Positions 1 to 8,654 are shown, numbered from the stretch's first letter. The stretch: 52,645 nt of DNA from Chloroflexi bacterium OHK40 (GCA_004367505.1 SFCB01000215.1:1-52645), one strand, 5' to 3'. Notes: a model not told the origin generated them from the sequence alone. Numbers and translations: made by a program.

Positions 1-81
1 GGCCTGGGGCTGCTGGCCGCCGCATGCCGCAAGCAGCATGGCGAGGGCGCCGGCCAGCACCGTGAGCATCTGACGCTTCAT
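1..81 (-). CDS. Lipoprotein, N-terminal fragment (possible sugar ABC transporter substrate-binding protein)
   Basis: Only the first 27 codons lie in the window; the gene runs off the left edge. They encode a short basic N-terminus (MKRQ), a hydrophobic stretch and the lipobox LAAC followed by GG, a classical type II signal peptide whose Cys20 would be lipidated. An AGGGAG ribosome site sits just upstream of the ATG at 81. The gene is downstream of and codirectional with a ROK kinase and an IclR regulator and close to a GH32 fructosidase, so a sugar-binding protein of an ABC importer is a reasonable guess. That guess rests only on context; the visible residues show a lipoprotein and nothing more. 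Confidence 0.7.
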   Translation of the reverse strand, partial: MKRQMLTVLAGALAMLLAACGGQQPQA

Positions 82-168
82 GGGTCTCCCTATTGCTCTC
101 AGCGACGCCCTTGCTCCGAACCACTTCCGGACCAGGCGCCGCGGCGAACCGTGGTTGAGTTTCGTCTG

Positions 169-180
169 TAAAGCGTTACC
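169..180. promoter_or_regulatory. Possible LacI-type operator
   Basis: GTAA-AGCG-TTAC is a 4+4 inverted repeat with a central CG step, resembling the GTAANCGNTTAC operators of LacI/GalR regulators. It lies about 90 bp upstream of the lipoprotein start. No LacI-type gene is in the window, so this is a weak call. Confidence 0.25.
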
Positions 181-349
181 CTCAGCTACGGGCGCTGCAC
201 CGCGGCACACACGGCCGATTAGCTGACATTTTTGCTGCTTGTTACGCTGGGATTAGCCTGGATTGTACCACAGGCTCCCATCACGCGCAACGTTTCGGGT
301 GGCGCTCTGGCGCTGTTTTCAGGTGTCCTGACCTGGAAGGCGGGCAGGT

Positions 350-1318
350 TCAGGCCGGTGGTCCCCACGGCTCCATGCGGATCAGGGCGGCACAGAGGGC
401 CGCGACGTCGCCGATCTGCTCGCCGAGGGCGGCCGGCACGATCCGGGCGCGGGCCGCCACGTGCGGCAGGGCCTCGGCGTCGAGGGCGCGGCGCGCGCCG
501 GGGATGAGCAGATCGCCCAGGCGCACCCCGAGCGCCCCGAGCACCACCAGGTCGGGCGCAAACAGATCGCAGAGCAGGGCGATCCCTTCGCCCAGGCGCC
601 AGGCGCTCTCATCGAACACGGCCAGGGCCTCGGTGTCGCCCGCGCGGGCCAGGCTGGCGAGTTCGGGCAGGGGAAGCCGCGCGAAGCGGGCCGGGTAGCG
701 CTCGGCGGCGAGGGCGGCCATGCCGGTACCGCTGCAGAAGCTCTCCCAGGCGCCGCGTTTTCCGAAGACGAGGGGGCCATCGGAGGCCAGGCGCCAGTGG
801 CCGGCCTCGGCCGATCGCCCGCTGCGGTGGTGCAGCACGTGGCCCCCACTGATGATCCCGGCGCCGATGCCCGTCCCCATGGTCAGAAAGATCAGGTCGT
901 TCACATAGGTGCCGGAGCCGAGCCGGCCCGCGCCGAAGCGCCACTCGGCGATCGCGCCGGCTCGGGCATCGTGCTCGATAAAGACGGGAGCCTGGAGCTG
1001 CGCTTCGAGCAGATCCCGGAGTGGCACGTGATGCCAGCCCGGCAGGTGGGGCGGGCCAAGGATCAGCCCCGCTTCGCCGTCCATCGGGCCGCCGATGGAG
1101 ACGCCCACCGCTTCCGGGTGCAGGCCGCCGGCGTCTTCCAGCAGGGCGCGGGCCTCGGCCACGATCCGCGCGATCATGCCTTCCGGCCCGAGCTCTAGCG
1201 GTGAGGCCATGGCTCGGCGCGCGAGCACCCGGCCCTCCCGATCGCCGAGGAGCACTGCCGTCTTTGTGCCGCCGATATCCAGGCCGAGGATCAGGCCAGC
1301 TTGAGGGAAGGTTGGCAT
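350..1318 (-). CDS. ROK-family sugar kinase (glucokinase/fructokinase-like)
   Basis: 322 aa. The N-terminus has the ROK/ASKHA phosphate loop LGLDIGGTKTA (residues 11-21). GVSIGGPMDG (72-81) and EHDARAGA (115-122, catalytic-type Asp117) follow, then the adenosine loop LTMGTGIGAGI (145-155). The usual ROK zinc motif (CxCGxxGCxE after the conserved GH) is not conserved: after EAGHW (His174) the equivalent stretch has one Cys only. The ATG at 1318 is chosen because GGAG lies 8 bases upstream and the ROK domain begins at once; a longer reading frame to 1429 would overlap iclR. With iclR upstream and GH32 nearby, phosphorylation of fructose or glucose released from fructans or sucrose is likely. 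There is no N-terminal HTH, so it is a kinase rather than a NagC-type repressor. Exact substrate unknown. Confidence 0.88.
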   Translation of the reverse strand: MPTFPQAGLILGLDIGGTKTAVLLGDREGRVLARRAMASPLELGPEGMIARIVAEARALLEDAGGLHPEAVGVSIGGPMDGEAGLILGPPHLPGWHHVPLRDLLEAQLQAPVFIEHDARAGAIAEWRFGAGRLGSGTYVNDLIFLTMGTGIGAGIISGGHVLHHRSGRSAEAGHWRLASDGPLVFGKRGAWESFCSGTGMAALAAERYPARFARLPLPELASLARAGDTEALAVFDESAWRLGEGIALLCDLFAPDLVVLGALGVRLGDLLIPGARRALDAEALPHVAARARIVPAALGEQIGDVAALCAALIRMEPWGPPA

Positions 1319-1409
1319 TGCTACGCTCCAGAGCTCTAGGAGCCAGCGCTCCACGCAAACGGGATCAGGGGCACTCACCAGGCCCCGCGTCCACGCGAGC
1401 GTTGGGCAG

Positions 1410-2177
1410 CTACCTGGCGGCCCCGCCATACCCCAGTTGCGCGCTACAGATCGCGGCGGCCTGGCGCACCAGGGGGCCGAACGCCAGCGCGCGCTCGGCG
1501 CTCAGGCGTGTGGCCGGACCGGAGATACTGAGCGCCGCTACACAGGCGCCACTGTGGTCGAAGATCGGCGCCGCGACGCAGCGCACGCCCAGCTCGTGCT
1601 CCTCGTTGTCCAGGGCGAAGCCGCGCTGGCGCGTCTCCTCCAGTTCGCGCCGGAGTTGCTCGGGCGTGGTGATGGTATGCGTGGTATGGGGCTCCAGCCT
1701 GGTGGCCGCGAGGTAGGCCTCCAGCTGGCCAGCGGGCAGGGACGCCAGGATGGCTTTGCCCCCGCCGGTGCAGTAGAGCGGCGCGTGCTGGCCCACCTCG
1801 GTGAACATGCGCACCGTTTGCTGGCTCACCACCTGCTCCACGTAGACAACCGCGCTACCACGCCGGAGCAGCAGGTTGCTCGTCTCGCCGGTGGCGGCGG
1901 TGAGCTCGCGCAGGGCCTCGCGCCCGATCCGCCGCAGGTCGAAGCGCTGGTTGTTGGCGGCGCGGGCCGCCACCTCCAGGAGGCGTGGCCCGGGGCCGTA
2001 GTGGCGCGTGGCTTTGTTCTGTACGGCGTAGCCACGGGCGAGGAGTGTGCCGAGCAGACGATGAACGGTGCCGAGAGGGAGGCCCACTCGTTCGCAGACT
2101 TCCGAGAGGCTCACTTCGTCGTCGCTGCTGGCGATCACCTCCAGCACGTCGAGGGTGCGCTCAACCGATTGAACCAT
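1410..2177 (-). CDS. IclR-family transcriptional regulator
   Basis: 255 aa. An N-terminal winged helix (VQSVERTLDVLEVIA, then the recognition region LPLGTVHRLLGTLLARGY, about residues 2-60) is followed by an IclR effector domain with the typical ELGVRCVAAPIFD and ALSISGPATRL blocks. The start at 2177 is preferred to an upstream ATG at 2222, because the proposed promoter (TTGACG-N17-GTATAG, 2250-2222) would start transcription near 2215, inside the longer frame. It is followed in the same direction by the ROK kinase and then the lipoprotein, and is divergent from GH32. It most likely controls this sugar locus and itself. Effector unknown. Confidence 0.9.
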   Translation of the reverse strand: MVQSVERTLDVLEVIASSDDEVSLSEVCERVGLPLGTVHRLLGTLLARGYAVQNKATRHYGPGPRLLEVAARAANNQRFDLRRIGREALRELTAATGETSNLLLRRGSAVVYVEQVVSQQTVRMFTEVGQHAPLYCTGGGKAILASLPAGQLEAYLAATRLEPHTTHTITTPEQLRRELEETRQRGFALDNEEHELGVRCVAAPIFDHSGACVAALSISGPATRLSAERALAFGPLVRQAAAICSAQLGYGGAAR

Positions 2178-2180
2178 GCG

Positions 2181-2199
2181 GATTCCAGAATGCGAAATC
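2181..2199. promoter_or_regulatory. Possible IclR autoregulatory operator
   Basis: GATTCCAGAATGCGAAATC is an imperfect 19-bp inverted repeat (outer GATT/AATC arms). It lies between the predicted iclR transcription start and its ATG, a typical place for autorepression. Inferred by eye. Confidence 0.3.
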
Positions 2200-2221
2200 G
2201 ACTTCCATCGGGGTGTGTGCA

Positions 2222-2250
2222 CTATACCGCTGCCGCCGGGGGGGCGTCAA
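2222..2250 (-). promoter_or_regulatory. Sigma-70-like promoter of iclR
   Basis: Reading leftward: TTGACG (2250-2245), 17-bp spacer, GTATAG (2227-2222). The predicted transcript starts near 2215, giving a leader of about 38 nt before the ATG at 2177. Confidence 0.5.
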
Positions 2251-2433
2251 TGGTGTGCACCGCCCGGATCAGGGCTAGCGCGCCAGCAGCGCCTGCGCGC
2301 GTCCCCCATCACGCCCGGCGACGGACACTGCGGGCTCGGGGGCCGCGAAGCCGGCCTGCGCCGGCTGCCAACGGGGGCGCGGGATGGGCGGTTCGTGCCG
2401 GATGGTTCGCCGAGGCTGGTTGGGCGTCTGGTC

Positions 2434-2462
2434 TTGACAGCCGCGCCGGTGCGGCATACGCT
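2434..2462 (+). promoter_or_regulatory. Possible promoter of the GH32 gene
   Basis: TTGACA (2434-2439), 17-bp spacer, then a poor -10 TACGCT (2457-2462), 40 bp upstream of the GH32 ATG. The -35 is perfect and the -10 weak, as expected of an activator-dependent promoter. Confidence 0.4.
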
Positions 2463-2502
2463 GGTGCTGTTCGTCTCGTAGCGATAGAAAGCTCATGCCC
2501 CG

Positions 2503-3942
2503 ATGCCGTATGCTCCCTACGCCCCCACACGCCCCCGACTGCACTTCACGCCGCTCGAAGGATGGCTGAACGATCCTAACGGCCTGGTCTTTCTCGACGG
2601 CGAGTACCACCTCTTTTACCAGCACTACCCCCACGCCCTTGTCTGGGGTCCGATGCACTGGGGCCATGCCGTGAGCTGCGACCTGGTGCACTGGGAGCAC
2701 CTGCCGATCGCCCTCTCCCCCGACGAGTTGGGCACAATCTACTCGGGCAGCGCCGTTGTGGATGGTGCCAACAGCGCCGGCTTCGGCGACGGGGCACTCG
2801 TGGCGATCTTCACTCACCACCGGCCTGGGGACGAAGTCCAGAGTCTGGCCTTTAGCACTGATAAGGGTCGCACCTGGGCGCTGGATGCGGCGAACCCGGT
2901 GCTGGTTCCACCCACGCCGCTCGCTGACTTCCGCGATCCCCGTGTGCTCTGGTTCGAGGGCCCGGGTGGTGGCCACTGGGTGATGGCCCTCGCCGCCGGA
3001 CAGGAGATTCGCTTCTACACGTCGCCCGATCTGCGGCGCTGGTCGTGGGCCAGCAGCTTCGGCGCGGGCCACGGCAGCCACGCCGGTACCTGGGAGTGCC
3101 CCGAACTGCTCTTCCTGCCCGTCGATGGTGGGCCGGAGCACCGCTGGGTGCTCGCTGTCAGTGTTACCAGGGGGGCTCCCGCGGGTAGCTCGGGGCTACA
3201 GTATTTCGTCGGCGATTTCGACGGCGAGCGCTTTTCGAGCTCTGAGCCACCCGCTACCGTGCGTTGGGCTGACGCCGGCGCCGACTTTTACGCTGCCCAG
3301 GCATGGCAGCACGCGCCTGGCGGGCGGAAGATCTGGCTGGCCTGGATGAACAACTGGGCGTATGCCCGGGAGACCCCGGCGAGCACCTGGCGCGGGATGA
3401 TGAGCGTGCCGCGCGAGCTGGCGCTCACGCGCGATGCAGCGGGCCTCCACCTTGTTCAGCGCCTCCCCGCCGAGCTCACGGCCACCTGGCCTACCCCACG
3501 GCGCCTCGGCGGCCTGATCGTCGCGCCTGGCGTTCGCCCGCTCGCCGAACCCGGTGGCGAGACCTTGCTGATCGAGGCGACCCTCGGGCTGGACGACTCG
3601 ACCGCGCGGCGGCTCGGGCTCCACGTGTGCGCTGGCCCGGATGGGGCGGTGACCGTGGGCTACGACCAGACGGCGGGGACGCTGTTCGTCGAGTGCCCGC
3701 AGCGGTGGCGACCGATGGCGCCCGAAGCGCTGGCCCAGCAGGTCCCGTTGCGCCCGGAGGAAGGCCTGCTGCGGCTCCAGGTACTAGTGGACACCGCCTC
3801 CGTCGAGGTCTTTGCCGGCGATGGGCGCGTTGTGCTGACCAACCAGGTCTTCCCCCACCCTGGCCATGGTGGCCTGGCGCTGTTTGCGGAGGGCGGCAAT
3901 GCCGCCTTCCCCGACATCGCCGTGTGGGTGCCGGGGGCGTGA
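2503..3942 (+). CDS. Glycoside hydrolase family 32 (fructan beta-fructosidase / levanase / sucrase)
   Basis: 479 aa. The GH32 signature blocks are all present in order: WLNDPNG (residues 21-27, nucleophile Asp24), FRDP (143-146, transition-state stabiliser Asp145) and WECPE (197-201, acid/base Glu198). A C-terminal beta-sandwich contains the VDTASVEVFAGDGRVVLTNQ block typical of the family. There is no signal peptide, so the enzyme should act in the cytoplasm on imported sucrose or fructo-oligosaccharides, releasing fructose. It is divergent from the IclR regulator and ROK kinase, which could phosphorylate the product. The start is the first in-frame ATG before the conserved RLHFTP block; the ribosome site is weak. 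GH32 activity is confident; sucrase versus levanase versus inulinase cannot be told from sequence alone. Confidence 0.92.
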   Translation: MPYAPYAPTRPRLHFTPLEGWLNDPNGLVFLDGEYHLFYQHYPHALVWGPMHWGHAVSCDLVHWEHLPIALSPDELGTIYSGSAVVDGANSAGFGDGALVAIFTHHRPGDEVQSLAFSTDKGRTWALDAANPVLVPPTPLADFRDPRVLWFEGPGGGHWVMALAAGQEIRFYTSPDLRRWSWASSFGAGHGSHAGTWECPELLFLPVDGGPEHRWVLAVSVTRGAPAGSSGLQYFVGDFDGERFSSSEPPATVRWADAGADFYAAQAWQHAPGGRKIWLAWMNNWAYARETPASTWRGMMSVPRELALTRDAAGLHLVQRLPAELTATWPTPRRLGGLIVAPGVRPLAEPGGETLLIEATLGLDDSTARRLGLHVCAGPDGAVTVGYDQTAGTLFVECPQRWRPMAPEALAQQVPLRPEEGLLRLQVLVDTASVEVFAGDGRVVLTNQVFPHPGHGGLALFAEGGNAAFPDIAVWVPGA

Positions 3943-3990
3943 TCGGGCGCCCCACCGCTGGTGATTGACATCACGGAACGAGGACGCAGA

Positions 3991-4656
3991 TCACCTGCTT
4001 CCTCCCTCGTTGCGGTTGCCATCACTGCTCGGAGCGGCGAACTCGGTCAGAATATCGCTCACAGTCGCGTCCATGGAGGTGCCCGTCACAGTGCGCCAGG
4101 CCCGATTGCGGGCGGCGAGCACGGGCCGGCCGATGGTACTGGTGAGCGCCCAGATGACGACCCATGCCGCGCCGACGACGAGGAAGGCCGGCCACCAGCC
4201 CACCCGGAAACTGAAGGCGGTGGCGCCGGCGGCGATCACGGTGCTCCAGATGCCGAGCACCCGATGGACAAATTCGCCGAGGTAGGGGATGAGCACCAGG
4301 AAGCCGAAGACGTAGGGCGCGGCGCTCAGGCCAACCAGGCGCAGCACGAGCGTAAAAGGCGGGTCGGTCGGGAAGACGAGCCGGCCAACGAGCCAGATCG
4401 CCAGCGCCCAGAAGGCGAGGCTGATCGTAAAGACGATACCGTTGAGCAGCAGACTCAGGGCGAAGCGGGCGGGCCGCACCCGGTTGACGAAGAGGATGAC
4501 GCTCTGGCCGATCAGCAGGCCGACACCACCCAGGATGGCGATGGCAAGCACCACCCGGCCCGACTCCGGGTATTGCTCTACCACCTGCGCCACGCGCGGG
4601 TCGAGGGCCATCGCGCTGGTAATCCCGCGCCAGATGTAGCTCAGAAACTCCAGCAT
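3991..4656 (-). CDS. Yip1-like integral membrane protein
   Basis: 221 aa with about five hydrophobic segments (roughly residues 30-55, 65-95, 105-130, 135-160, 165-190). The overall pattern resembles bacterial Yip1-domain proteins, but no catalytic motif is visible. The ATG at 4656 is set by a strong GGAGGA ribosome site; the longer frame to 4818 would overlap the upstream gene. It begins about 20 bp after the stop of the 596-aa gene on the same strand, so the two are almost certainly cotranscribed and may form a membrane-associated complex. Function unknown. Confidence 0.7.
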   Translation of the reverse strand: MLEFLSYIWRGITSAMALDPRVAQVVEQYPESGRVVLAIAILGGVGLLIGQSVILFVNRVRPARFALSLLLNGIVFTISLAFWALAIWLVGRLVFPTDPPFTLVLRLVGLSAAPYVFGFLVLIPYLGEFVHRVLGIWSTVIAAGATAFSFRVGWWPAFLVVGAAWVVIWALTSTIGRPVLAARNRAWRTVTGTSMDATVSDILTEFAAPSSDGNRNEGGSR

Positions 4657-4676
4657 CCGCTCCTCCCTCTTGTGGC

Positions 4677-6467
4677 TCACACATTCGGCACAAACGGCGC
4701 GATGCTCGGGTCGTCGCCACCAACCTGGAAGGTGCGCAGCACCCAGGCTGAGGCGCCGTGCTCGAAGAACACCTCGGCGATAGCCCGCGCGGCCACTGGC
4801 GGGAGCATGGTTCGCCAACTCTGAGCCGCCCGCCCGAGTGTGCCTAGCAGGCCATCGTACTCGCCACCGCCGAGCACGGCCACGCCGTACTCCCAGTCGG
4901 CGCGGGCCGAGCCCCAGGGTACCAGCACGGCCCGTAGCTCATCCCAGATCGCCCGCAGGTCGGCCAGGCGCTGCTCCTGTCCCGGCACGGCGAGAAGCTG
5001 CTCGGCAATCCCGCCCCGGCCGCTGAGGGTGCGGCTCACAGTGCTGATGGCGGTGTAGAGCGCCTGGGCTGAGTCCTGGGCGCAGTTGTTCAGCGCGCCC
5101 ACCCGGGTGCCCCCGCGCCCGTCGGCGATCCGGTAGCGGGCCGTCATCACCTCGAGCTGGGCGATGATCGTGTCCAGGGCCGAGACCTCGCGCCGGCCGA
5201 GGAGGAAGGGCCTGGTGATCGAATCGAGGCGGATGAGGATATCCTGGATGGGCCGCGCGCCCGCCCAGCCGTACTGCCGATCGCCGCTATAGCGGCTATA
5301 GTGGAGCGCGCCAGCCGTCAGGCCATCGGCGTTGTGCGCGTAGACCTGGTGGTACACGATATCGAAGGCGAGCTCATCGGCCAGGGGTTCGCGCACCACG
5401 CGGGCCTCGCCGAAGGCGAAGTGGCCCCAGTAGAGCGGCGTGCGGGCCGCGGGCTCGGCGTTGTCGCCGCCGATGCCGCCGTAGAGGTGAATGAGCAAGG
5501 CCCGCTCGCCCTCACGCCAGGACTCCCGGGCGGTGTGGGGGGTGACGCCATCGCCGCAGAGCAAGGCGGTGGTGGCATGCCCTTTTGTCGCGAAGGCGCG
5601 CCACTGCCTGGGCTTCAGGTAGGCCATACATTCCTCGGTGCGGTCGCAGTAGAGTTGCGGCTCCAGGCGCAGCAGGGCCCTTGGGGCGAGGGCGCGGACC
5701 ACAAAGCGGCCAGCGGCGTCGAGCGCGCCGTAGATGTACCAGCCCTCCGGGTTGCAGGGCGAGCGCTCGATGCCGGCCGCGGTGCTATTGCGGGTGCCGT
5801 TGCCGTCGGGGACGACTTCGGGCAGCTGCACCTGCTCCTCGGGGCCGCTAAACGCTCTGGCGTCCCGGTCGTAATGGCGCACCAGGTAGCCATCCTCGGT
5901 GCCGCTCGGGCCAAGGAAAGTGACGAGGCCGTAGAAGCGTCCGGTGATCTCAGCCGGCATCCGCGTGATCGAGAGCACGGGCGGGCCACCGTCTGGCGGC
6001 GCCTGCTCGACGGCCATCTCGCCCTGCAGGCGCACACAGAGATCGTCGTGGGCGTGGGCGCCAGCAAGGGCCTCAAGCGGGTTCACGTGCTCGCGGCCGT
6101 CCAGGCGCTCGCCGAGCACCGTGCCCTCGGCCAGCGCCTCGCGGGCGTTCTCGTCCAGGTGAACCGAGCGCGTAGCGCCCCAGAGGCGCGCGTTGAGGTC
6201 GAGGGTTGGCGCCCAGCGCAGGCGGACCTGCGTGCCCACGAGGCTGGCGTACTCGGCAGGTGCGTGGTGCAGCTCCAGCCAGGCGCCAAGCACGGACTCC
6301 CGCTCGCCGGGCTGGGGGAGGATGAGCCGGCCGATCCAGGCGCCGATGGGCCGGTAGCGGGCCGGGTCGGGGGTGAGGCCAATCGGGTAGTATTCAGGCC
6401 GGTTGGTTGCTGCGGCTCGGTAGCGCTCGTAGTTCGACATCACGCGCTCGGTGCTTGCGCCCTTCAT
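4677..6467 (-). CDS. Uncharacterised protein resembling the soluble region of cyanobacterial Abi/CAAX-associated proteins
   Basis: 596 aa with no signal peptide and no clear membrane segment. Recognisable blocks include GRLILPQPGERESVLGAW, GRFYGLVTFLGPSG, EGWYIYGALDAAGRF, LIHLYGGIGGDN, GHFAFGEARVV and FDIVYHQVYAHNADGL. From memory, similar blocks occur in cyanobacterial proteins annotated as predicted Abi (CAAX) family proteases, which additionally carry membrane helices; no CAAX glutamate motif is seen here, so protease activity should not be assumed. The start at 6467 is set by the strong GAGGAGGC site; the longer frame to 6572 has no such site. It is followed after 20 bp by a Yip1-like membrane protein that could supply the membrane part. 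Function unknown. Confidence 0.7.
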   Translation of the reverse strand: MKGASTERVMSNYERYRAAATNRPEYYPIGLTPDPARYRPIGAWIGRLILPQPGERESVLGAWLELHHAPAEYASLVGTQVRLRWAPTLDLNARLWGATRSVHLDENAREALAEGTVLGERLDGREHVNPLEALAGAHAHDDLCVRLQGEMAVEQAPPDGGPPVLSITRMPAEITGRFYGLVTFLGPSGTEDGYLVRHYDRDARAFSGPEEQVQLPEVVPDGNGTRNSTAAGIERSPCNPEGWYIYGALDAAGRFVVRALAPRALLRLEPQLYCDRTEECMAYLKPRQWRAFATKGHATTALLCGDGVTPHTARESWREGERALLIHLYGGIGGDNAEPAARTPLYWGHFAFGEARVVREPLADELAFDIVYHQVYAHNADGLTAGALHYSRYSGDRQYGWAGARPIQDILIRLDSITRPFLLGRREVSALDTIIAQLEVMTARYRIADGRGGTRVGALNNCAQDSAQALYTAISTVSRTLSGRGGIAEQLLAVPGQEQRLADLRAIWDELRAVLVPWGSARADWEYGVAVLGGGEYDGLLGTLGRAAQSWRTMLPPVAARAIAEVFFEHGASAWVLRTFQVGGDDPSIAPFVPNV

Positions 6468-7106
6468 AGCGCCTCCTCGTGTAGGTGGTACCGATCGTAT
6501 GGGGGCCTGCGCCGTCTGGAGTGCCGGCGGAACGGGCGGTAGCGCTCGCGGGGGCGCCAGAGCCGCATGCACACCGCCGGGTCACGGTGCCCAGATCCTG
6601 GCCCCAGTGTAGCCCGGTGGTGGCGAGAAGAACCTACCCAAATGATCAGGTATGGACAGAGGCGGTGGATCGCCGCGCGCGGGGGAGCGGCTTGGCCTCG
6701 CTGAGCAGCGCCCCTGGCTAGGCGCCAGAAGGGAGGAGTTGTTCTGCCAACCGGAACGTCACGCCTGCATCGTGACGAGCGCGCCTACGCGCATTCCATC
6801 CACCGGGCGCTTGTACGATCCTCCAATGAGGTTGATCCATAGTTGACAGAACCTCTAATGACACAGCGATGGACTATCGTCTATAATGGTTCCCAGCCCC
6901 TCGTGCTCACCCATCGCTTGCTCAAGCGGGAAGGCAGCTAACTGCTGGCCCTGTTCACGGGCATTACAGTGCTCCTTCGGTAGCTCGTCGACACAGCATG
7001 CCGTGTTCCTGCACGTGCGACCGAAAGGCGGTTATGGTTCCATATAGCGTGCGGACGGCTGCGGTATCGTGCTTCAGGCTCACAACCAGGACCAAAGGAG
7101 GTCGTG
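6468..7106. other. Intergenic region between divergent genes
   Basis: 639 bp with no convincing gene: short reading frames here (for example 6485-6721 and 6652-6846) lack ribosome sites and protein-like composition. It is less GC-rich than its neighbours around 6830-6900 and holds a good rightward promoter (6858-6887). The remaining 200 bp upstream of the serine hydrolase would be an unusually long leader; I found no known riboswitch in it. Confidence 0.5.
6858..6887 (+). promoter_or_regulatory. Sigma-70-like promoter
   Basis: ATGACA (6858-6863), 18-bp spacer, perfect TATAAT (6882-6887). The next rightward gene starts at 7107, implying a leader of about 210 nt or an unannotated small transcript. 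Confidence 0.55.
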
Positions 7107-8306
7107 ATGGAACGCGGAGTCGCGGTGCGGGAGACAGTCAAGGATGCCGTAGACACGATCCTCGCCTACACCGTCGGGCGGGCGGGTGGTGCCCCGGGCG
7201 TAGTGGCGATGGCGACGGACCGCTCAGGCAACTTCTACGAGGGTGCGGCCGGGGTTCGCGAGCTCGGCAAACCCCAGCCGATGACCACCGACTCGGTGAT
7301 GGCGATCTTCTCAACCACCAAGGCGATCACCGGCGTCGCACTGATGCAGCTCGTCGAGGAGGGCAAAGTCAGCCTCGACGACCCGGCAGGCCGCTACGTG
7401 CCGGAGATCGACGAGATCATGGTGCTCGACGGGTTCGATGCCGAGGGTCAGCCCCGGCTGCGCGCCCCGCGATCCGCGATCACCCTGAACCAGCTGATGC
7501 TCCACACGGCGGGGTTCAGCTACGAGTTCTTCAGCCACGACGATCTCAAGTATCGCACCGCCAGAGGCATCCCCTCGATCGTCTCCAGCACCTTTGCCTC
7601 CATCCGCACCGTACTGCTCCACGATCCCGGCGAGCGTTGGACCTACGGCGTCAACATCGACTGGATAGGCAAGGTGATCGAAGCGGTGCGGGGCAAGCGG
7701 ATCGGTGAGGTCTTCCGGGAACGGATCTTCGACCCGCTGGAGATGGTGGATATCGGCTTCGAGCTGACCCCTGCCATGGCGGAGCGCCGGGTGACCATCC
7801 ACAGCCGCGCGCAGGACGGTAAGCTCACGCCGTTGCCGGAGCTCACACTGCCCCAGCCGCCAGAGATGGAATTAGGCGGCGGTGGTCTCTATGCCACCGT
7901 GGGCGAGTACATGAAGTTCATCCGCATGCTGCTCAACGACGGCGCTGGCCCCAATGGCCGCGTGCTCAAGCCCGAGACTGTCGAGCGGATGGCGCGGAAC
8001 GGCCTGGGCCATCTGACGAGCGGCGGCTGGGAAACATCGATCCCCTCGCTCGCTAACTCCGGCGAATTCTACCCCGGCATCCGCAAGACGTGGGCGTACA
8101 CCTTCCAGGTGAACGAGGAGGAGACCCCCACGGGCCGCCCGGCGGGCACACTGATGTGGGCGGGGCTCGCCAACCTCTTCTACTGGATCGACCGCAAGCA
8201 TGGCATCGGTGGATTCTGGGGCTCGCAGATCCTGCCCTTCCAGGACGTGGCCTCGTACCCGGGCTTTATCGACTTCGAGGCCGCCATCTACCGCGAACTG
8301 GTGTGA
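7107..8306 (+). CDS. Serine hydrolase of the beta-lactamase class C / EstB esterase fold
   Basis: 399 aa. The SxxK motif is FSTTK (Ser69, Lys72) and a candidate general-base Tyr180 lies in TYGVN. LMLHTAGFSYEF and the C-terminal GGGGLYATVGEYMKF block are typical of the Beta-lactamase (PF00144) esterase/penicillin-binding group. There is no signal peptide, so a cytoplasmic esterase or amidase is more likely than a secreted beta-lactamase. The ATG at 7107 is chosen over the adjacent GTG at 7104 because the AAAGGAGG site (7094-7101) is then properly spaced. It appears to be a single gene, with hairpins after it at 8314 and 8392. Substrate unknown. Confidence 0.85.
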   Translation: MERGVAVRETVKDAVDTILAYTVGRAGGAPGVVAMATDRSGNFYEGAAGVRELGKPQPMTTDSVMAIFSTTKAITGVALMQLVEEGKVSLDDPAGRYVPEIDEIMVLDGFDAEGQPRLRAPRSAITLNQLMLHTAGFSYEFFSHDDLKYRTARGIPSIVSSTFASIRTVLLHDPGERWTYGVNIDWIGKVIEAVRGKRIGEVFRERIFDPLEMVDIGFELTPAMAERRVTIHSRAQDGKLTPLPELTLPQPPEMELGGGGLYATVGEYMKFIRMLLNDGAGPNGRVLKPETVERMARNGLGHLTSGGWETSIPSLANSGEFYPGIRKTWAYTFQVNEEETPTGRPAGTLMWAGLANLFYWIDRKHGIGGFWGSQILPFQDVASYPGFIDFEAAIYRELV

Positions 8307-8313
8307 TTCATCA

Positions 8314-8334
8314 ACCTTGCAGATCTGGCAAGGT
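8314..8334. terminator. Hairpin after the serine hydrolase gene
   Basis: ACCTTGC and GCAAGGT form a perfect 7-bp stem with a 7-nt loop, starting 8 bp after the stop codon at 8306. There is no T-run, so it may be a factor-dependent terminator or 3' stabiliser. Confidence 0.4.
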
Positions 8335-8391
8335 CTGAGTCTGGAAACGCTCATGTCAAACCCTGTTTGATCAGGTGCACGACATTGGGTT

Positions 8392-8416
8392 GCGGAGGGG
8401 CCGTAGGCCCCTCCGC
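8392..8416. terminator. Strong GC hairpin between convergent genes
   Basis: GCGGAGGGGCC, loop GTA, GGCCCCTCCGC: a perfect 11-bp stem. It lies in the 348-bp convergent gap 8307-8654, which otherwise shows nothing recognisable. It probably serves as a bidirectional terminator, or is a dispersed repeat. Confidence 0.5.
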
Positions 8417-8654
8417 GCCTCCCCACCAATGCACGGTATCTAGGTCGCGGCGCTCCAGCCCTTCGCAGGCGGCGCAACCTGTTCGACACGCGACTGAGAT
8501 GCGGATACAGGCGGTGTGATGATCGGGCGGGTGCGCTGGCGGCTCTGGAGGCTTTGCCGGAACGCTTTCGGGGCGAGGGGGGCGTGGCTATGCGCCCTGC
8601 GGCGCGTCAAGCGCGCCCGGGGCCAACGACCCTGTGTGGAAGGGCGCTGGCCGA

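Noticed and set aside
461-1198. Long rightward frame opposite the ROK kinase
   Set aside because: It is a GC-rich shadow of the real leftward gene with no family motifs; the same applies to many long opposite-strand frames, for example 5301-6542 and 27231-28652.
6843-6887. TTGACA at 6843 as -35 for TATAAT at 6882
   Set aside because: Spacing is 33 bp; ATGACA at 6858 with 18 bp is the workable partner.
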